From Clostridium sp. CX1 (GTDB lineage: Bacteria > Bacillota > Clostridia > Clostridiales > Clostridiaceae), in the NCBI RefSeq assembly GCF_025398335.1, contig NZ_JAODOO010000001.1:186001-250000 (forward strand): a DNA stretch of 64,000 nucleotides. The letters run 5' to 3'. The position numbers and the translations under genes were made by a program. This document shows, in pieces, positions 1 through 7,877 of the stretch (within the stretch, counting starts at the first letter, position 1; every line of letters starts with the position of its first letter). The notes under the pieces were generated by a model. It did no database searches and was not told where the DNA came from. It worked only from the letters and a program-made list of their open reading frames with translations.

Positions 1-136
1 AAACCCTATGAGAAACTTTAAAAATGTAATATGTCAGTATCCAGAGGAATTAGATAAATGGTATGCTTATGAAGATCAAAAGGCTAAAGAATATGTAATT
101 GACTGGCTCAGAGGCGAAGGAATTGAGCTTGAGTAA
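1..136 (+). CDS. 3' end of a UPF0158-like protein (partial)
   Basis: An open frame enters from the left edge (codons begin at base 2) and ends with TAA at 134-136, so only about 44 C-terminal residues are visible. The tail contains FKNVICQYPEELDKWYAYED and then a WLRGEGIELE ending. This resembles the C-terminus of the uncharacterised UPF0158 family, where a conserved Trp-Tyr-Ala-phenylalanine/tyrosine stretch precedes the end. No function is known for that family. It lies 24 bases upstream of the next gene and on the same strand, so the two may be co-transcribed. The family assignment is from memory of the motif only. Confidence 0.5.
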   Translation, partial: NPMRNFKNVICQYPEELDKWYAYEDQKAKEYVIDWLRGEGIELE

Positions 137-160
137 AATGAAATCTAGAAGGGGATCTCT

Positions 161-1129
161 ATGAAATTTATTGGCTATAGAACATTAAAAACAGGAATTG
201 GTGCAGCAGTTGCAATGATTATAGCTAAAGAACTGGGATTAGAATATTCCGTATCAGCAGGTATAATCACTATTTTAAGTATTCAAAGTACAAAGAAGCA
301 ATCAGTTATAATTGCTGTTCAGAGAATAGGAGCCTTTATCTTAGCACTTTTCCTTTCAATAATTATTTTTAAGCTGCTGGGGTATAACCCCTTGGCTTTC
401 GGTGTTTTTTTATTAATTTTTATTCCTTTAACGGTAAGGTTTAACTTAGATCAGGGAATTGTTGTAAGCTCCGTGCTTATAACTCATTTATTAGTTCAAA
501 AATCCACTGAACTATTTTGGATATGGAACGAGTTAAGTTTAATGCTAATTGGAGTTGGGGTGGCATTACTGCTTAATCTCTATATGCCTAGTATAGAAGG
601 AAAAATCAAAGAGGATCAAAATTACATAGAGGAAAAGATGAAGGAAATTCTCATCCACATGGCTGATACTCTAAAAAATAATGATTTTTCTATAAAAGAA
701 GATGAGCTGGTTACTAGTCTTGAAAAAAGACTGCATAAAGGAAGAAACAGAGCCTATAATAATTTTAATAATTTTTTTCTTTTAGATACAAGCTATTATG
801 TGCAGTATATGGAAATGAGAATTCAGCAATTTGAAACAATTAAAAGAATGAGAGAACATTTTCAAAGATTCTTTATGACCTATGAACAAACTATAATGAT
901 AGCTGATTTTACAGAAAATGTTGCGAATTCCATATATGAAGAAAACACTGCAGAGGGCCTTTTAAATCAATTAAATTTTTTAAGAGATGAGTTTAGAAAA
1001 ATGGCTCTTCCGTCTACAAGAGAAGAGTTTGAAAACAGGGCAATGCTTTTTCAATTTTTAAATGATCTTGAACAATTTTTGCTTATTAAACACAATTTTA
1101 AAAAAGATGTTATGAATGGTAATGAATAG
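161..1129 (+). CDS. aromatic acid exporter family membrane protein (ArAE_1/DUF939 type)
   Basis: The 322-residue protein has about four closely packed hydrophobic segments in the first 145 residues, then a long charged helical C-terminal domain. The N-terminus, with the YRTLKTGIGAAVAMIIAKEL stretch followed by a hydrophobic ITILSIQSTKK block, is typical of the ArAE_1 (DUF939) family. The C-terminal half matches the DUF939_C layout in size and charge. Members sit in the cytoplasmic membrane and are annotated as putative aromatic acid exporters, but the substrate is not established. An AAGGGGA ribosome site stands 9 bases before the ATG. No operon partner gives a functional clue. Confidence 0.8.
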   Translation: MKFIGYRTLKTGIGAAVAMIIAKELGLEYSVSAGIITILSIQSTKKQSVIIAVQRIGAFILALFLSIIIFKLLGYNPLAFGVFLLIFIPLTVRFNLDQGIVVSSVLITHLLVQKSTELFWIWNELSLMLIGVGVALLLNLYMPSIEGKIKEDQNYIEEKMKEILIHMADTLKNNDFSIKEDELVTSLEKRLHKGRNRAYNNFNNFFLLDTSYYVQYMEMRIQQFETIKRMREHFQRFFMTYEQTIMIADFTENVANSIYEENTAEGLLNQLNFLRDEFRKMALPSTREEFENRAMLFQFLNDLEQFLLIKHNFKKDVMNGNE

Positions 1130-1151
1130 CTTTATAAATAATAATCTTTAG

Positions 1152-1180
1152 ATTAGACATAATAGAAATGTAGTCTAAAT
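1152..1180 (+). terminator. weak hairpin after the ArAE gene
   Basis: ATTAGACAT at 1152-1160 and ATGTAGTCTAAAT at 1168-1180 form a hairpin with one bulge. There is no long T-run, so termination would be weak. It lies between the membrane protein gene and the small gene that follows. Confidence 0.35.
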
Positions 1181-1204
1181 TATTTATGAAGGAGGACTTC
1201 CATT

Positions 1205-1420
1205 ATGTTGTTAAAAAGCCATGTAGATAAAGATAAGTTAGATAAAGTTCCAGTAGGACAGCCCTTTGTGTATAAAGATATAGTAGATGAAGCTTTTCCA
1301 GATGAGGAGCATACTAGTGATGGTAAAAGGTTTAAGGCAGAGGTTGAAAATGGTGTTTATGAAGGCGTAGAAGTAGTAAAAGATAACGATAAAAATCGTG
1401 TGTTGTATAAAAAACTATAA
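1205..1420 (+). CDS. small acidic protein, possibly DUF1413-like
   Basis: This 71-residue ORF has a strong GAAGGAGG site 10 bases before its ATG and is followed by a hairpin, so it is very likely a real monocistronic gene. The protein is highly charged, with no membrane segment or cysteine. The pattern of a P-x-G-x-x-F element near residue 17, a central acidic loop and a C-terminal arginine-tyrosine-lysine end (RVLYKKL) resembles small DUF1413-type proteins. That match is tentative and would not give a function. It is not overlapped by any other credible reading frame. Confidence 0.6.
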   Translation: MLLKSHVDKDKLDKVPVGQPFVYKDIVDEAFPDEEHTSDGKRFKAEVENGVYEGVEVVKDNDKNRVLYKKL

Positions 1421-1440
1421 AATGGTATATTAAGATATAG

Positions 1441-1490
1441 GCCCTAGGTTTAGAATTACATTCCAGACTTAGGGCTGTTATATGCTTTTT
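1441..1490 (+). terminator. rho-independent terminator
   Basis: GCCCTAGGT at 1441-1449 pairs with ACTTAGGGC at 1467-1475 with one mismatch, and T-rich sequence follows (TTTTT at 1486-1490). It closes the small gene before the large DUF445 gene. Confidence 0.5.
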
Positions 1491-1547
1491 GTCTACAATG
1501 ACTTTGATATAAGCATTTGCTTATACTTTCATCAGGAGGGAAAATTA

Positions 1548-4500
1548 ATGCAGTTTAATTTAATAAAAGAAATTTTAACTGGGGCAATAACAGGATATAT
1601 AACTAATGCTTTGGCAATAAAAATGATTTTTAGAGAATATGGTATAGGAAAGCTTAAAGTAGGTGGTGTAGTAGTAAAGACAAGAGATGAATTTATTGAA
1701 AATGTAAGTTCATTGGTGGAAAGAGAAATTATTAACTACGACACTTTAAACGGTGTACTTGAGGAAGAAGCTTTTAAAACTAGCTTAGAAAAATTAGTTG
1801 AAGACTTGTTAAATATTCATATTTATAACAACACAGATAACCTATCCTTAGGAGAACTTGAAGGCTTCTCTTCAACAGTAAATAAAACAGGAGAGTACAT
1901 AAAAGCTTCTGTTACTGAACATCTTCCAGAGGTTTTCAATACTATTTCACAAAAGCTTAATTTAAAAGACTTATTTGGTGAAAAACAGCTTCAGCACATA
2001 AGCGGAGAATTGTTTAATTTACTTTTAGATAAGTTAAATAATAGTGAGTTTATAGAAGAAGCTATAGAGGATTTTTATGAGGAAAATAAATCTTTAAGCT
2101 TTGGCGAAATTTTTGAAAGTAAGCTTACTGATGCTATAGGTGAGAATTTTAAAGAAAATACTAAAGGATTACATTTAGAACTAAAAGATAAATTTGACAA
2201 TGACATTCATAAGCTTTTAGAAAATACTATAGATACTCTAGAGATAGATAAAATATTAAAAGCATTGGAAGAAAAAATATTAGAAAAAAGAATAGTAGAC
2301 TTTGCAAATGATAAAGATAGCAGTCAATTAGGAATAAAATTAAGAGAGGGAATTAAGGACTTTTTATTATCACAGGAAGGTAAGACATTATCAAACACTA
2401 TAAGCAAAGAATTATTAAACCTTTTAAGGTCCATAGATAAGCCAGTTTTCCAAATGTTTTCTGGCAGTCTAGCAGAAAATATTGAAAGCTTTTTTAATGA
2501 CAAGCTTCAGTATGTAATAAAAGAAATAATATTATGGATAGAAGATAACAAAAAGGACATAGAGGGATTAATTGAGGCGGCTATAGATGATACTATAGAT
2601 TCTATGGACGGCAGCTTAAAAAAGAACGTTATGGGTTTAGTTAAGGAAAAGTTCTTAAATAATATTGGAGAAAAGTTTGATATAGTAGCTAAATTAACGG
2701 AATATCTAGAGGAAAATACAGATAAAGACTGGATAGCTAGAGATTTAACAGTTAAAATTACTAAATATATTAAAGAAGAGAATATATCTGCCATTATTGA
2801 AGACTTAGAAAAGAAAAATGTACTTACAGAGGAAGGACTAAGTAACTTTATAACTTATAATTTAACTAATTATATAGATTATATACCGGAAGATTATTTT
2901 TCTAAGCTTTTAAATAAAAAGCTAAAGGATATATTTAGTATAGATTTAATAGGAATCTTTGAAAGACAGGTTAAGGCTCCTTTAGTTTCTGCAATAAAGG
3001 ATAAGTACATATATACAGAAAATATTACTAAGTTGGTAGCAGAAGAAGGAATTAGAAGTCTAGAAAAGGTAACTACTTCAACTTTCCAGCAGTTACTAAC
3101 AACAGAGACAGTGGCTTTAGGCAGTGAAAAAATTAAAACCCTGTTGATAGAGGGATTAAATAGTAATAAAGATAATACAGTAGAGGGAATCTACAAGGAA
3201 TTAAACAAAGCCATTGGCTCTCACAGCTTACACAGTGGATTAGATGAAAAGCTGAAAAGTTCTTTGTTAGAGGAGGCTGCAAAAAGAATAGAGGTAAGCA
3301 CAGATAAGCTTCTTGAGGAAAGCAAAGGCTTAAAATTTAGAGAGATTACTGAAAGTGTAAATAGCATAAAGGATATAAATGGCAATCTGTCAGCCTTTAT
3401 TCATTCCTCACTAAAGGATAACCTAGAAAATATTCTTCAAGGAAATATAAAAAAGACAGTAGCTATAAATCTATCTAACCTAAAGGATGAAGAGCTTCAG
3501 GTGATGGTAGAGGAATTCATGGGAAAAGAAATGAAGCCAATTACAGTAATAGGGGCAGTGCTAGGGGCAATTGCCGGTATTGGAACTTATTTCTTTAATG
3601 GAGCTATTTTACAATACAATCAAATTACTGCAGTTACTATAAGTGTAATAGTTTATGCTATAGTTGGATGGCTCACTAATGTGCAGGCACTGGCAATGCT
3701 TTTTAAACCTTATAATGAAAAGAGATTTTTAGGAATTAAAATACCTTTTACACCAGGGGTAATTGTAAGCAGAAAGCCAAGGTTTGCTAAGTCTATGGGT
3801 AACTTTATAGAAGAGGAACTTTTAAATAAGAAAAGCATTGAAGAGTTATTTGATAAGAATAGAGCCGGTATAAAAACAGCTTTTGCAGACGGAATTTCAA
3901 AGGATGATTATAAGATAATAGGAGATTTTCTTTATAATCACCATCAGCTTATAGGTGACAAAGGCTATCAATATGGTAAGAAGCTTATAAACAAAAATAG
4001 GAGCAAGATTTCAAGTTCCTTAAGCTGTGCGGTAGGAGAGTTTACCTTTGAAAAAGTGGATTTTTCTAAGATAAAAGCTGCAGCGGAAAAGGAAAGCTTT
4101 GAAAGAATTAAGGCTTTTGACGAAACAATAGCATTTAAATTAAATGAAATACTTAAGTCAGAGGATAAAATAGTAAAAGTTATTCCAAAGGAGTTAATGA
4201 AGATAATTGAGAGCGGGTTAAAAGGTAAAACAGAGGACATAATTAATCTGTTATCCACCTATATTGATGATGAAGATAAAAAAGCTCAGCTTATAAATTC
4301 TCTTTCAGAGAGGTATGAAGAAATAGGAGATAAGTCTTTAAGAAATCTTCTTAGTGAAAAGGAGCTTACTAATTTAAGAGTGGCCTTAAACCGTTTTATA
4401 ATAAATAAAATGACTTCAGAGGATAGCAGAGAAAAGGCAGTAAAGTGGCTGGAAAGCCTTGTTTCAAGGGAATTTGCTTCTGATAAAAAGATAGGGCAAG

Positions 4501-5744
4501 TACTTAATGGTTTTGTTGTGAAACTGCTAGAAGATAACTTTAGCTATATAGTAGATAAGACAGTAAGGTCTTTAATAAAAGGGATAGCTAATAATCAGCA
4601 GGTTATAGCAGAGGTGGCTATAAGTACTACAAAGGAAAACTTAAATTTCTTTGAGATAATGGGATACAATATGCTTGGAGGAGACGAGATAATTTCTAAT
4701 GTAGTAGATAACTTGGTGAATGATAAGCTGCCAGCTTATATTGAAGCTAAAAAAGGTGAATTAGGTAGGGTACTAGTAGAATTTATAGATAATAAAATCT
4801 TCAACAGCTCTGTAGACCAGTTAGGAATAAGTCTTCAGCACAGTGAACTTACAGCGGTAATTGATAGATTTATCAATGATAAAGATAAGATTCTAGGGCT
4901 GAGCAGCAGCTTAATAATGGTTGCAGATAGTATATTTAACTGGATAACAAAGGTTAAAGTACAGCAGTGTCTTAAGGCCCTATCCATTAGCAATATTGAA
5001 GACTTGGCCTATGTATTTAAAGAGGAAGGAAACTTTATACAAAAGGAACTAAAAGATAGTGTTAATAGGAATAAAGCAGCTTTAGCCGAAGAGTACAGTT
5101 CTTGCCTTTATAAAATTTTTGAAGATTTAATTCTATCTAAGAAGGTTAACCTGTTTACTAAAGGAATAGATGATAGTTATGCTGAAGATACAGCTAAGAG
5201 AATAGGCAGTTTACTTTATAATAGTGATGGACTTAAGAAAAATCTTGGAGGCTTCATAGATAGCTTTACAGAGGAAAAGTTAAGAAAGAAAAATCTTGGA
5301 CAGTTATTGGATTTAGTTGAATTTAATAACTCAATAGAAACTTCTTTGGTTAGGCTTATGGAAGATGAACAGTTAAATAAAGAGGTAAGAGAAATATTAA
5401 TTAGTATAGTTAGTGATATAACAGCAAATAATTTAGAAATTATAGATATAGACACAAAAGAAGCTGTTGTTGATATATTAATGAACTCTGCCTTAGATTC
5501 CTTAAAATATAACTTAGCAGATATTTTAAATAATGTTCATTTTAGAAGCATAGCAGAAAGACAGATAAACAATATGGAACCTAGAGAAATAGAGGACTTG
5601 TTCAATTCCTTTGCTAAAAAGTATTTTGACAGGTTAAAGTTATACGGTCTTTGGGGTGGAATTTTTGGACTTCACTGGCTTATTGGAATAATCGGTGTTG
5701 TAGCTTATGCAGGCTCTGCTGCAAAGGATAGTTTAAAGGAGTAA
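1548..5744 (+). CDS. giant tandem DUF445 membrane-anchored protein
   Basis: I place the start at ATG 1548 because AGGAGGG stands 7 bases before it; the frame is open back to 1482 but without a ribosome site. The 1398-residue product has a DUF445-type head at residues 1-70 (GAITGYITNALAIKMIF). A second copy of the same head lies near residues 670-770: two hydrophobic segments, GWLTNVQALAMLFKPYNEKR, then the PFTPGVIVSRKPRFA signature. A last hydrophobic pair sits at the C-terminus (FGLHWLIGIIGVVAYAG). Between them are very long amphipathic, coiled helical stretches rich in Glu, Lys, Leu and Ile. DUF445 proteins are usually near 400 residues, so this is a tandem or expanded form. The family has no settled function. 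The gene stands alone and ends before a bidirectional terminator. Confidence 0.8.
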   Translation: MQFNLIKEILTGAITGYITNALAIKMIFREYGIGKLKVGGVVVKTRDEFIENVSSLVEREIINYDTLNGVLEEEAFKTSLEKLVEDLLNIHIYNNTDNLSLGELEGFSSTVNKTGEYIKASVTEHLPEVFNTISQKLNLKDLFGEKQLQHISGELFNLLLDKLNNSEFIEEAIEDFYEENKSLSFGEIFESKLTDAIGENFKENTKGLHLELKDKFDNDIHKLLENTIDTLEIDKILKALEEKILEKRIVDFANDKDSSQLGIKLREGIKDFLLSQEGKTLSNTISKELLNLLRSIDKPVFQMFSGSLAENIESFFNDKLQYVIKEIILWIEDNKKDIEGLIEAAIDDTIDSMDGSLKKNVMGLVKEKFLNNIGEKFDIVAKLTEYLEENTDKDWIARDLTVKITKYIKEENISAIIEDLEKKNVLTEEGLSNFITYNLTNYIDYIPEDYFSKLLNKKLKDIFSIDLIGIFERQVKAPLVSAIKDKYIYTENITKLVAEEGIRSLEKVTTSTFQQLLTTETVALGSEKIKTLLIEGLNSNKDNTVEGIYKELNKAIGSHSLHSGLDEKLKSSLLEEAAKRIEVSTDKLLEESKGLKFREITESVNSIKDINGNLSAFIHSSLKDNLENILQGNIKKTVAINLSNLKDEELQVMVEEFMGKEMKPITVIGAVLGAIAGIGTYFFNGAILQYNQITAVTISVIVYAIVGWLTNVQALAMLFKPYNEKRFLGIKIPFTPGVIVSRKPRFAKSMGNFIEEELLNKKSIEELFDKNRAGIKTAFADGISKDDYKIIGDFLYNHHQLIGDKGYQYGKKLINKNRSKISSSLSCAVGEFTFEKVDFSKIKAAAEKESFERIKAFDETIAFKLNEILKSEDKIVKVIPKELMKIIESGLKGKTEDIINLLSTYIDDEDKKAQLINSLSERYEEIGDKSLRNLLSEKELTNLRVALNRFIINKMTSEDSREKAVKWLESLVSREFASDKKIGQVLNGFVVKLLEDNFSYIVDKTVRSLIKGIANNQQVIAEVAISTTKENLNFFEIMGYNMLGGDEIISNVVDNLVNDKLPAYIEAKKGELGRVLVEFIDNKIFNSSVDQLGISLQHSELTAVIDRFINDKDKILGLSSSLIMVADSIFNWITKVKVQQCLKALSISNIEDLAYVFKEEGNFIQKELKDSVNRNKAALAEEYSSCLYKIFEDLILSKKVNLFTKGIDDSYAEDTAKRIGSLLYNSDGLKKNLGGFIDSFTEEKLRKKNLGQLLDLVEFNNSIETSLVRLMEDEQLNKEVREILISIVSDITANNLEIIDIDTKEAVVDILMNSALDSLKYNLADILNNVHFRSIAERQINNMEPREIEDLFNSFAKKYFDRLKLYGLWGGIFGLHWLIGIIGVVAYAGSAAKDSLKE

Positions 5745-5790
5745 AATTATCTATTGAAGTAATGAATATGTTCACTGACAGCTTTATATA

Positions 5791-5824
5791 AAAATGAGAT
5801 GGGGTTAAATCCCATCTCATTTTT
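5791..5824. terminator. bidirectional terminator
   Basis: AATGAGATGGG and CCCATCTCATT form a perfect 11-bp stem around a short loop, flanked by A and T runs. It lies between the converging DUF445 and M50 protease genes and should serve both strands. Confidence 0.85.
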
Positions 5825-6344
5825 ATATAATTTCAAGTATATCTTTAACAACTTCACCGCCATCTAGAGGAGGTACCGGCATTAAGTTGCTGATGAAAAA
5901 CATGAAGTTTGAAGCTATAAGCATTATAGAAAAGTCTTTTAAATTAAAGTTATCCTTTCCTATAAAGAGTTGTTGTAAATAACTTAGCATAGTTCCATTT
6001 TGGATAGAGCTAAGTAAAGCAATTAATCCTTCTGTTAAATTTCCATCTACATATATATAGAATAAAAAGATAAAGGCTATAAAATTAAAAGTAACACCAC
6101 TTAAATTAAGAAGAAACTTCTTTAAAAAGCTAAGTTGTTTCGGCTTAAAAAAAGTATGTCCACCAAGAGGCAGTAAGCCTAAGATAAAATTCATATTCTT
6201 TCCTTTTACGGATAATATAGAAGGACCTACTCCAATAGCCAGCTCTGTAACAGTGATTTCACATAGTCCTCCTATCAAAAGGTGTCCTAACTCATGAATA
6301 AAGACTGCAGAGTAAAGGCACAAAACTAAAAATAAAAAACACAC
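5823..6344 (-). CDS. M50-family (site-2 protease type) intramembrane metallopeptidase
   Basis: The 173-residue protein carries the zinc motif HELGH at about residues 17-21 inside the first membrane segment. The third ligand motif NLMPVPPLDGG lies near residues 153-163, also in a hydrophobic context. These are the two diagnostic elements of S2P/M50 proteases. About four hydrophobic segments are visible and there is no PDZ or CBS domain, so this is a minimal SpoIVFB/Rip-like core. The start is GTG at 6344, with GGAGG 12 bases upstream. The substrate cannot be told from context, since no anti-sigma gene is adjacent. Confidence 0.85.
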   Translation of the reverse strand: MCFLFLVLCLYSAVFIHELGHLLIGGLCEITVTELAIGVGPSILSVKGKNMNFILGLLPLGGHTFFKPKQLSFLKKFLLNLSGVTFNFIAFIFLFYIYVDGNLTEGLIALLSSIQNGTMLSYLQQLFIGKDNFNLKDFSIMLIASNFMFFISNLMPVPPLDGGEVVKDILEII

Positions 6345-6467
6345 TTTAAGCGAACCTCCAAATGTTGACTATATGTATATAATATTAGCAAGGGTTAGCT
6401 AGTATAACTAAAATTTATGAAGACAGCCTAAAAACTTTCTAATATTGGCTGAAAAATTAAGCTCTGT

Positions 6468-7058
6468 TTATAGACTATATCCAAGCTTCTTGGCCTTATA
6501 GTAACAGGATACAAGAGCAGCTACATCATATCTGGCATCGTGAAAGTTTACGTCAGCACAGCCAAAAAGACGTTTTGCTCCTTTAAGTACTATGTTCTTG
6601 TCCACTTCAAGAAAATCCATTGTCTCCTCTAACCTAGGATTCTTCAGCCTTCCTGTTTTTGTTTTTGCTTGTACTATAGCTTTAAAATATTCCATAGTGC
6701 AAAAGAATTCTGAAGGAGTCCAGTCCATGGCCTCTAATCTATTAAATTCTGTATGGATAAATTTTTTATCGAAGTTAGCATTGTGAGCTATAAAGATACC
6801 ACCTTTTAAATCATTAGCAACTTCCTTAGCCACATCTTCAAAAGATTTTCCATCAGATAGAATCTTTAGAGTCCTAACATCAAAGCCATGGACTGCTTGA
6901 GCTGAGGGTTCAATATAATCTACGGTAAAAAAGAAATTCTTTGCAAAGGCTACCTTTTCTACTCCTCCAGCATTTGTATCGCATACACAATAGGTAAGTT
7001 GTATTATTTGCCCTGGCTCTATGCCAGTGGTCTCTGTATCTAAAAAAATTTTCTTCAT
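6468..7058 (-). CDS. DnaQ-like DEDD 3'-5' exonuclease
   Basis: The 196-residue protein starts with the Exo I motif IFLDTETTGIEPG. Exo II is visible as FIAHNANFDKKFI, and a histidine-aspartate Exo III (HDARYDVAAL) lies near the C-terminus, which marks a DEDDh nuclease of the DnaQ/RNase T superfamily. It is a stand-alone domain with no polymerase or GIY-YIG partner. Such proteins act in proofreading, repair or RNA trimming, and the specific role is not clear here. It is read away from the kinase-like gene 75 bases upstream on the same strand. Confidence 0.85.
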   Translation of the reverse strand: MKKIFLDTETTGIEPGQIIQLTYCVCDTNAGGVEKVAFAKNFFFTVDYIEPSAQAVHGFDVRTLKILSDGKSFEDVAKEVANDLKGGIFIAHNANFDKKFIHTEFNRLEAMDWTPSEFFCTMEYFKAIVQAKTKTGRLKNPRLEETMDFLEVDKNIVLKGAKRLFGCADVNFHDARYDVAALVSCYYKAKKLGYSL

Positions 7059-7132
7059 AGGTAATTTAGTCTCCTTTGTAGCTTTGTCATAATATCAATA
7101 TTATATTAAATTTGTCACTGTAAAGTCTAGTT

Positions 7133-7789
7133 TTAACTATGTTCATATCCCAATTCATCTAAATATTTATCTACTTTTCTATTCCATTGTTTATAAAATT
7201 GAGAGTTTTCCTCTCTGACTACAGACATAAAGAATGGAAGCACCCCTAATTTATAAAGACCCTTTGATAGATGTCTAGGAAAATCTCTTTCTTTTGAGTA
7301 AAACTTTTTCGGATCAATTACCATTAAAGAGCCATTTGGCTGAATTATAATGTCCTTACACCTTATGTCTTGCTTTAGGAATCCTAATTTTTTAAACTCT
7401 TCTAACAGCTTGATAATCTTTACTGCAAGTTTCTTATCTAGGCCATGTTTTTTTATATAATCTTTTAGTATTATACCATCAACATAGTCTCTTATCATAT
7501 AGTTTCCTGACATGCCGTAAACTCGAGGAAAGTATCTATTATTATTTACTCTGTTTAGGATATAGTACTCTTTTTGGCAGCTCTCAACGGTAAAACAAAT
7601 TTTAATTACCTTTTCATCAGGAAGTAAATAGACTATGCCATTATTACCTCTGCCTAGAAGTTTACAATCTAAAAGATTAACATCAAAATTCTTAATATAC
7701 CTTTCATATATACTTTTATTCAATTTAGCTCCCTTCCTAAAATTGCTATGGACTGTGGGATTTACCTTTAAACTAAAAAATAGTTTCAT
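7133..7789 (-). CDS. small protein-kinase-like (RIO/Kdo-kinase-type) protein
   Basis: The 218-residue protein shows a reduced kinase fold. LLGRGNNGIVYLLPDEKVIKI near residue 41 looks like a glycine loop followed by the ATP-binding Lys. LKQDIRCKDIIIQPNG near residue 140 replaces the usual HRDxxxxN loop. VIDPKKF near residue 159 takes the place of DFG. The size and the atypical catalytic loop resemble the lipopolysaccharide/RIO-type kinases and the small serine/threonine kinase-like proteins of clostridia. Whether it is active is uncertain, since the canonical His of HRD is absent. The ribosome site is weak. The neighbours do not reveal a substrate. Confidence 0.6.
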   Translation of the reverse strand: MKLFFSLKVNPTVHSNFRKGAKLNKSIYERYIKNFDVNLLDCKLLGRGNNGIVYLLPDEKVIKICFTVESCQKEYYILNRVNNNRYFPRVYGMSGNYMIRDYVDGIILKDYIKKHGLDKKLAVKIIKLLEEFKKLGFLKQDIRCKDIIIQPNGSLMVIDPKKFYSKERDFPRHLSKGLYKLGVLPFFMSVVREENSQFYKQWNRKVDKYLDELGYEHS

Positions 7790-7877
7790 TTCATAATATG
7801 CTTCAAGTTATAGAAATGATCATAATTTATGCTATAATTTTTCTATAAGTATATAGTTGTAGAAAAGAGTGGAATAA

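Noticed and set aside
1482-1547. Upstream extension of the DUF445 gene
   Set aside because: The added 22 residues overlap the preceding terminator and lack an RBS; the family start fits ATG 1548.
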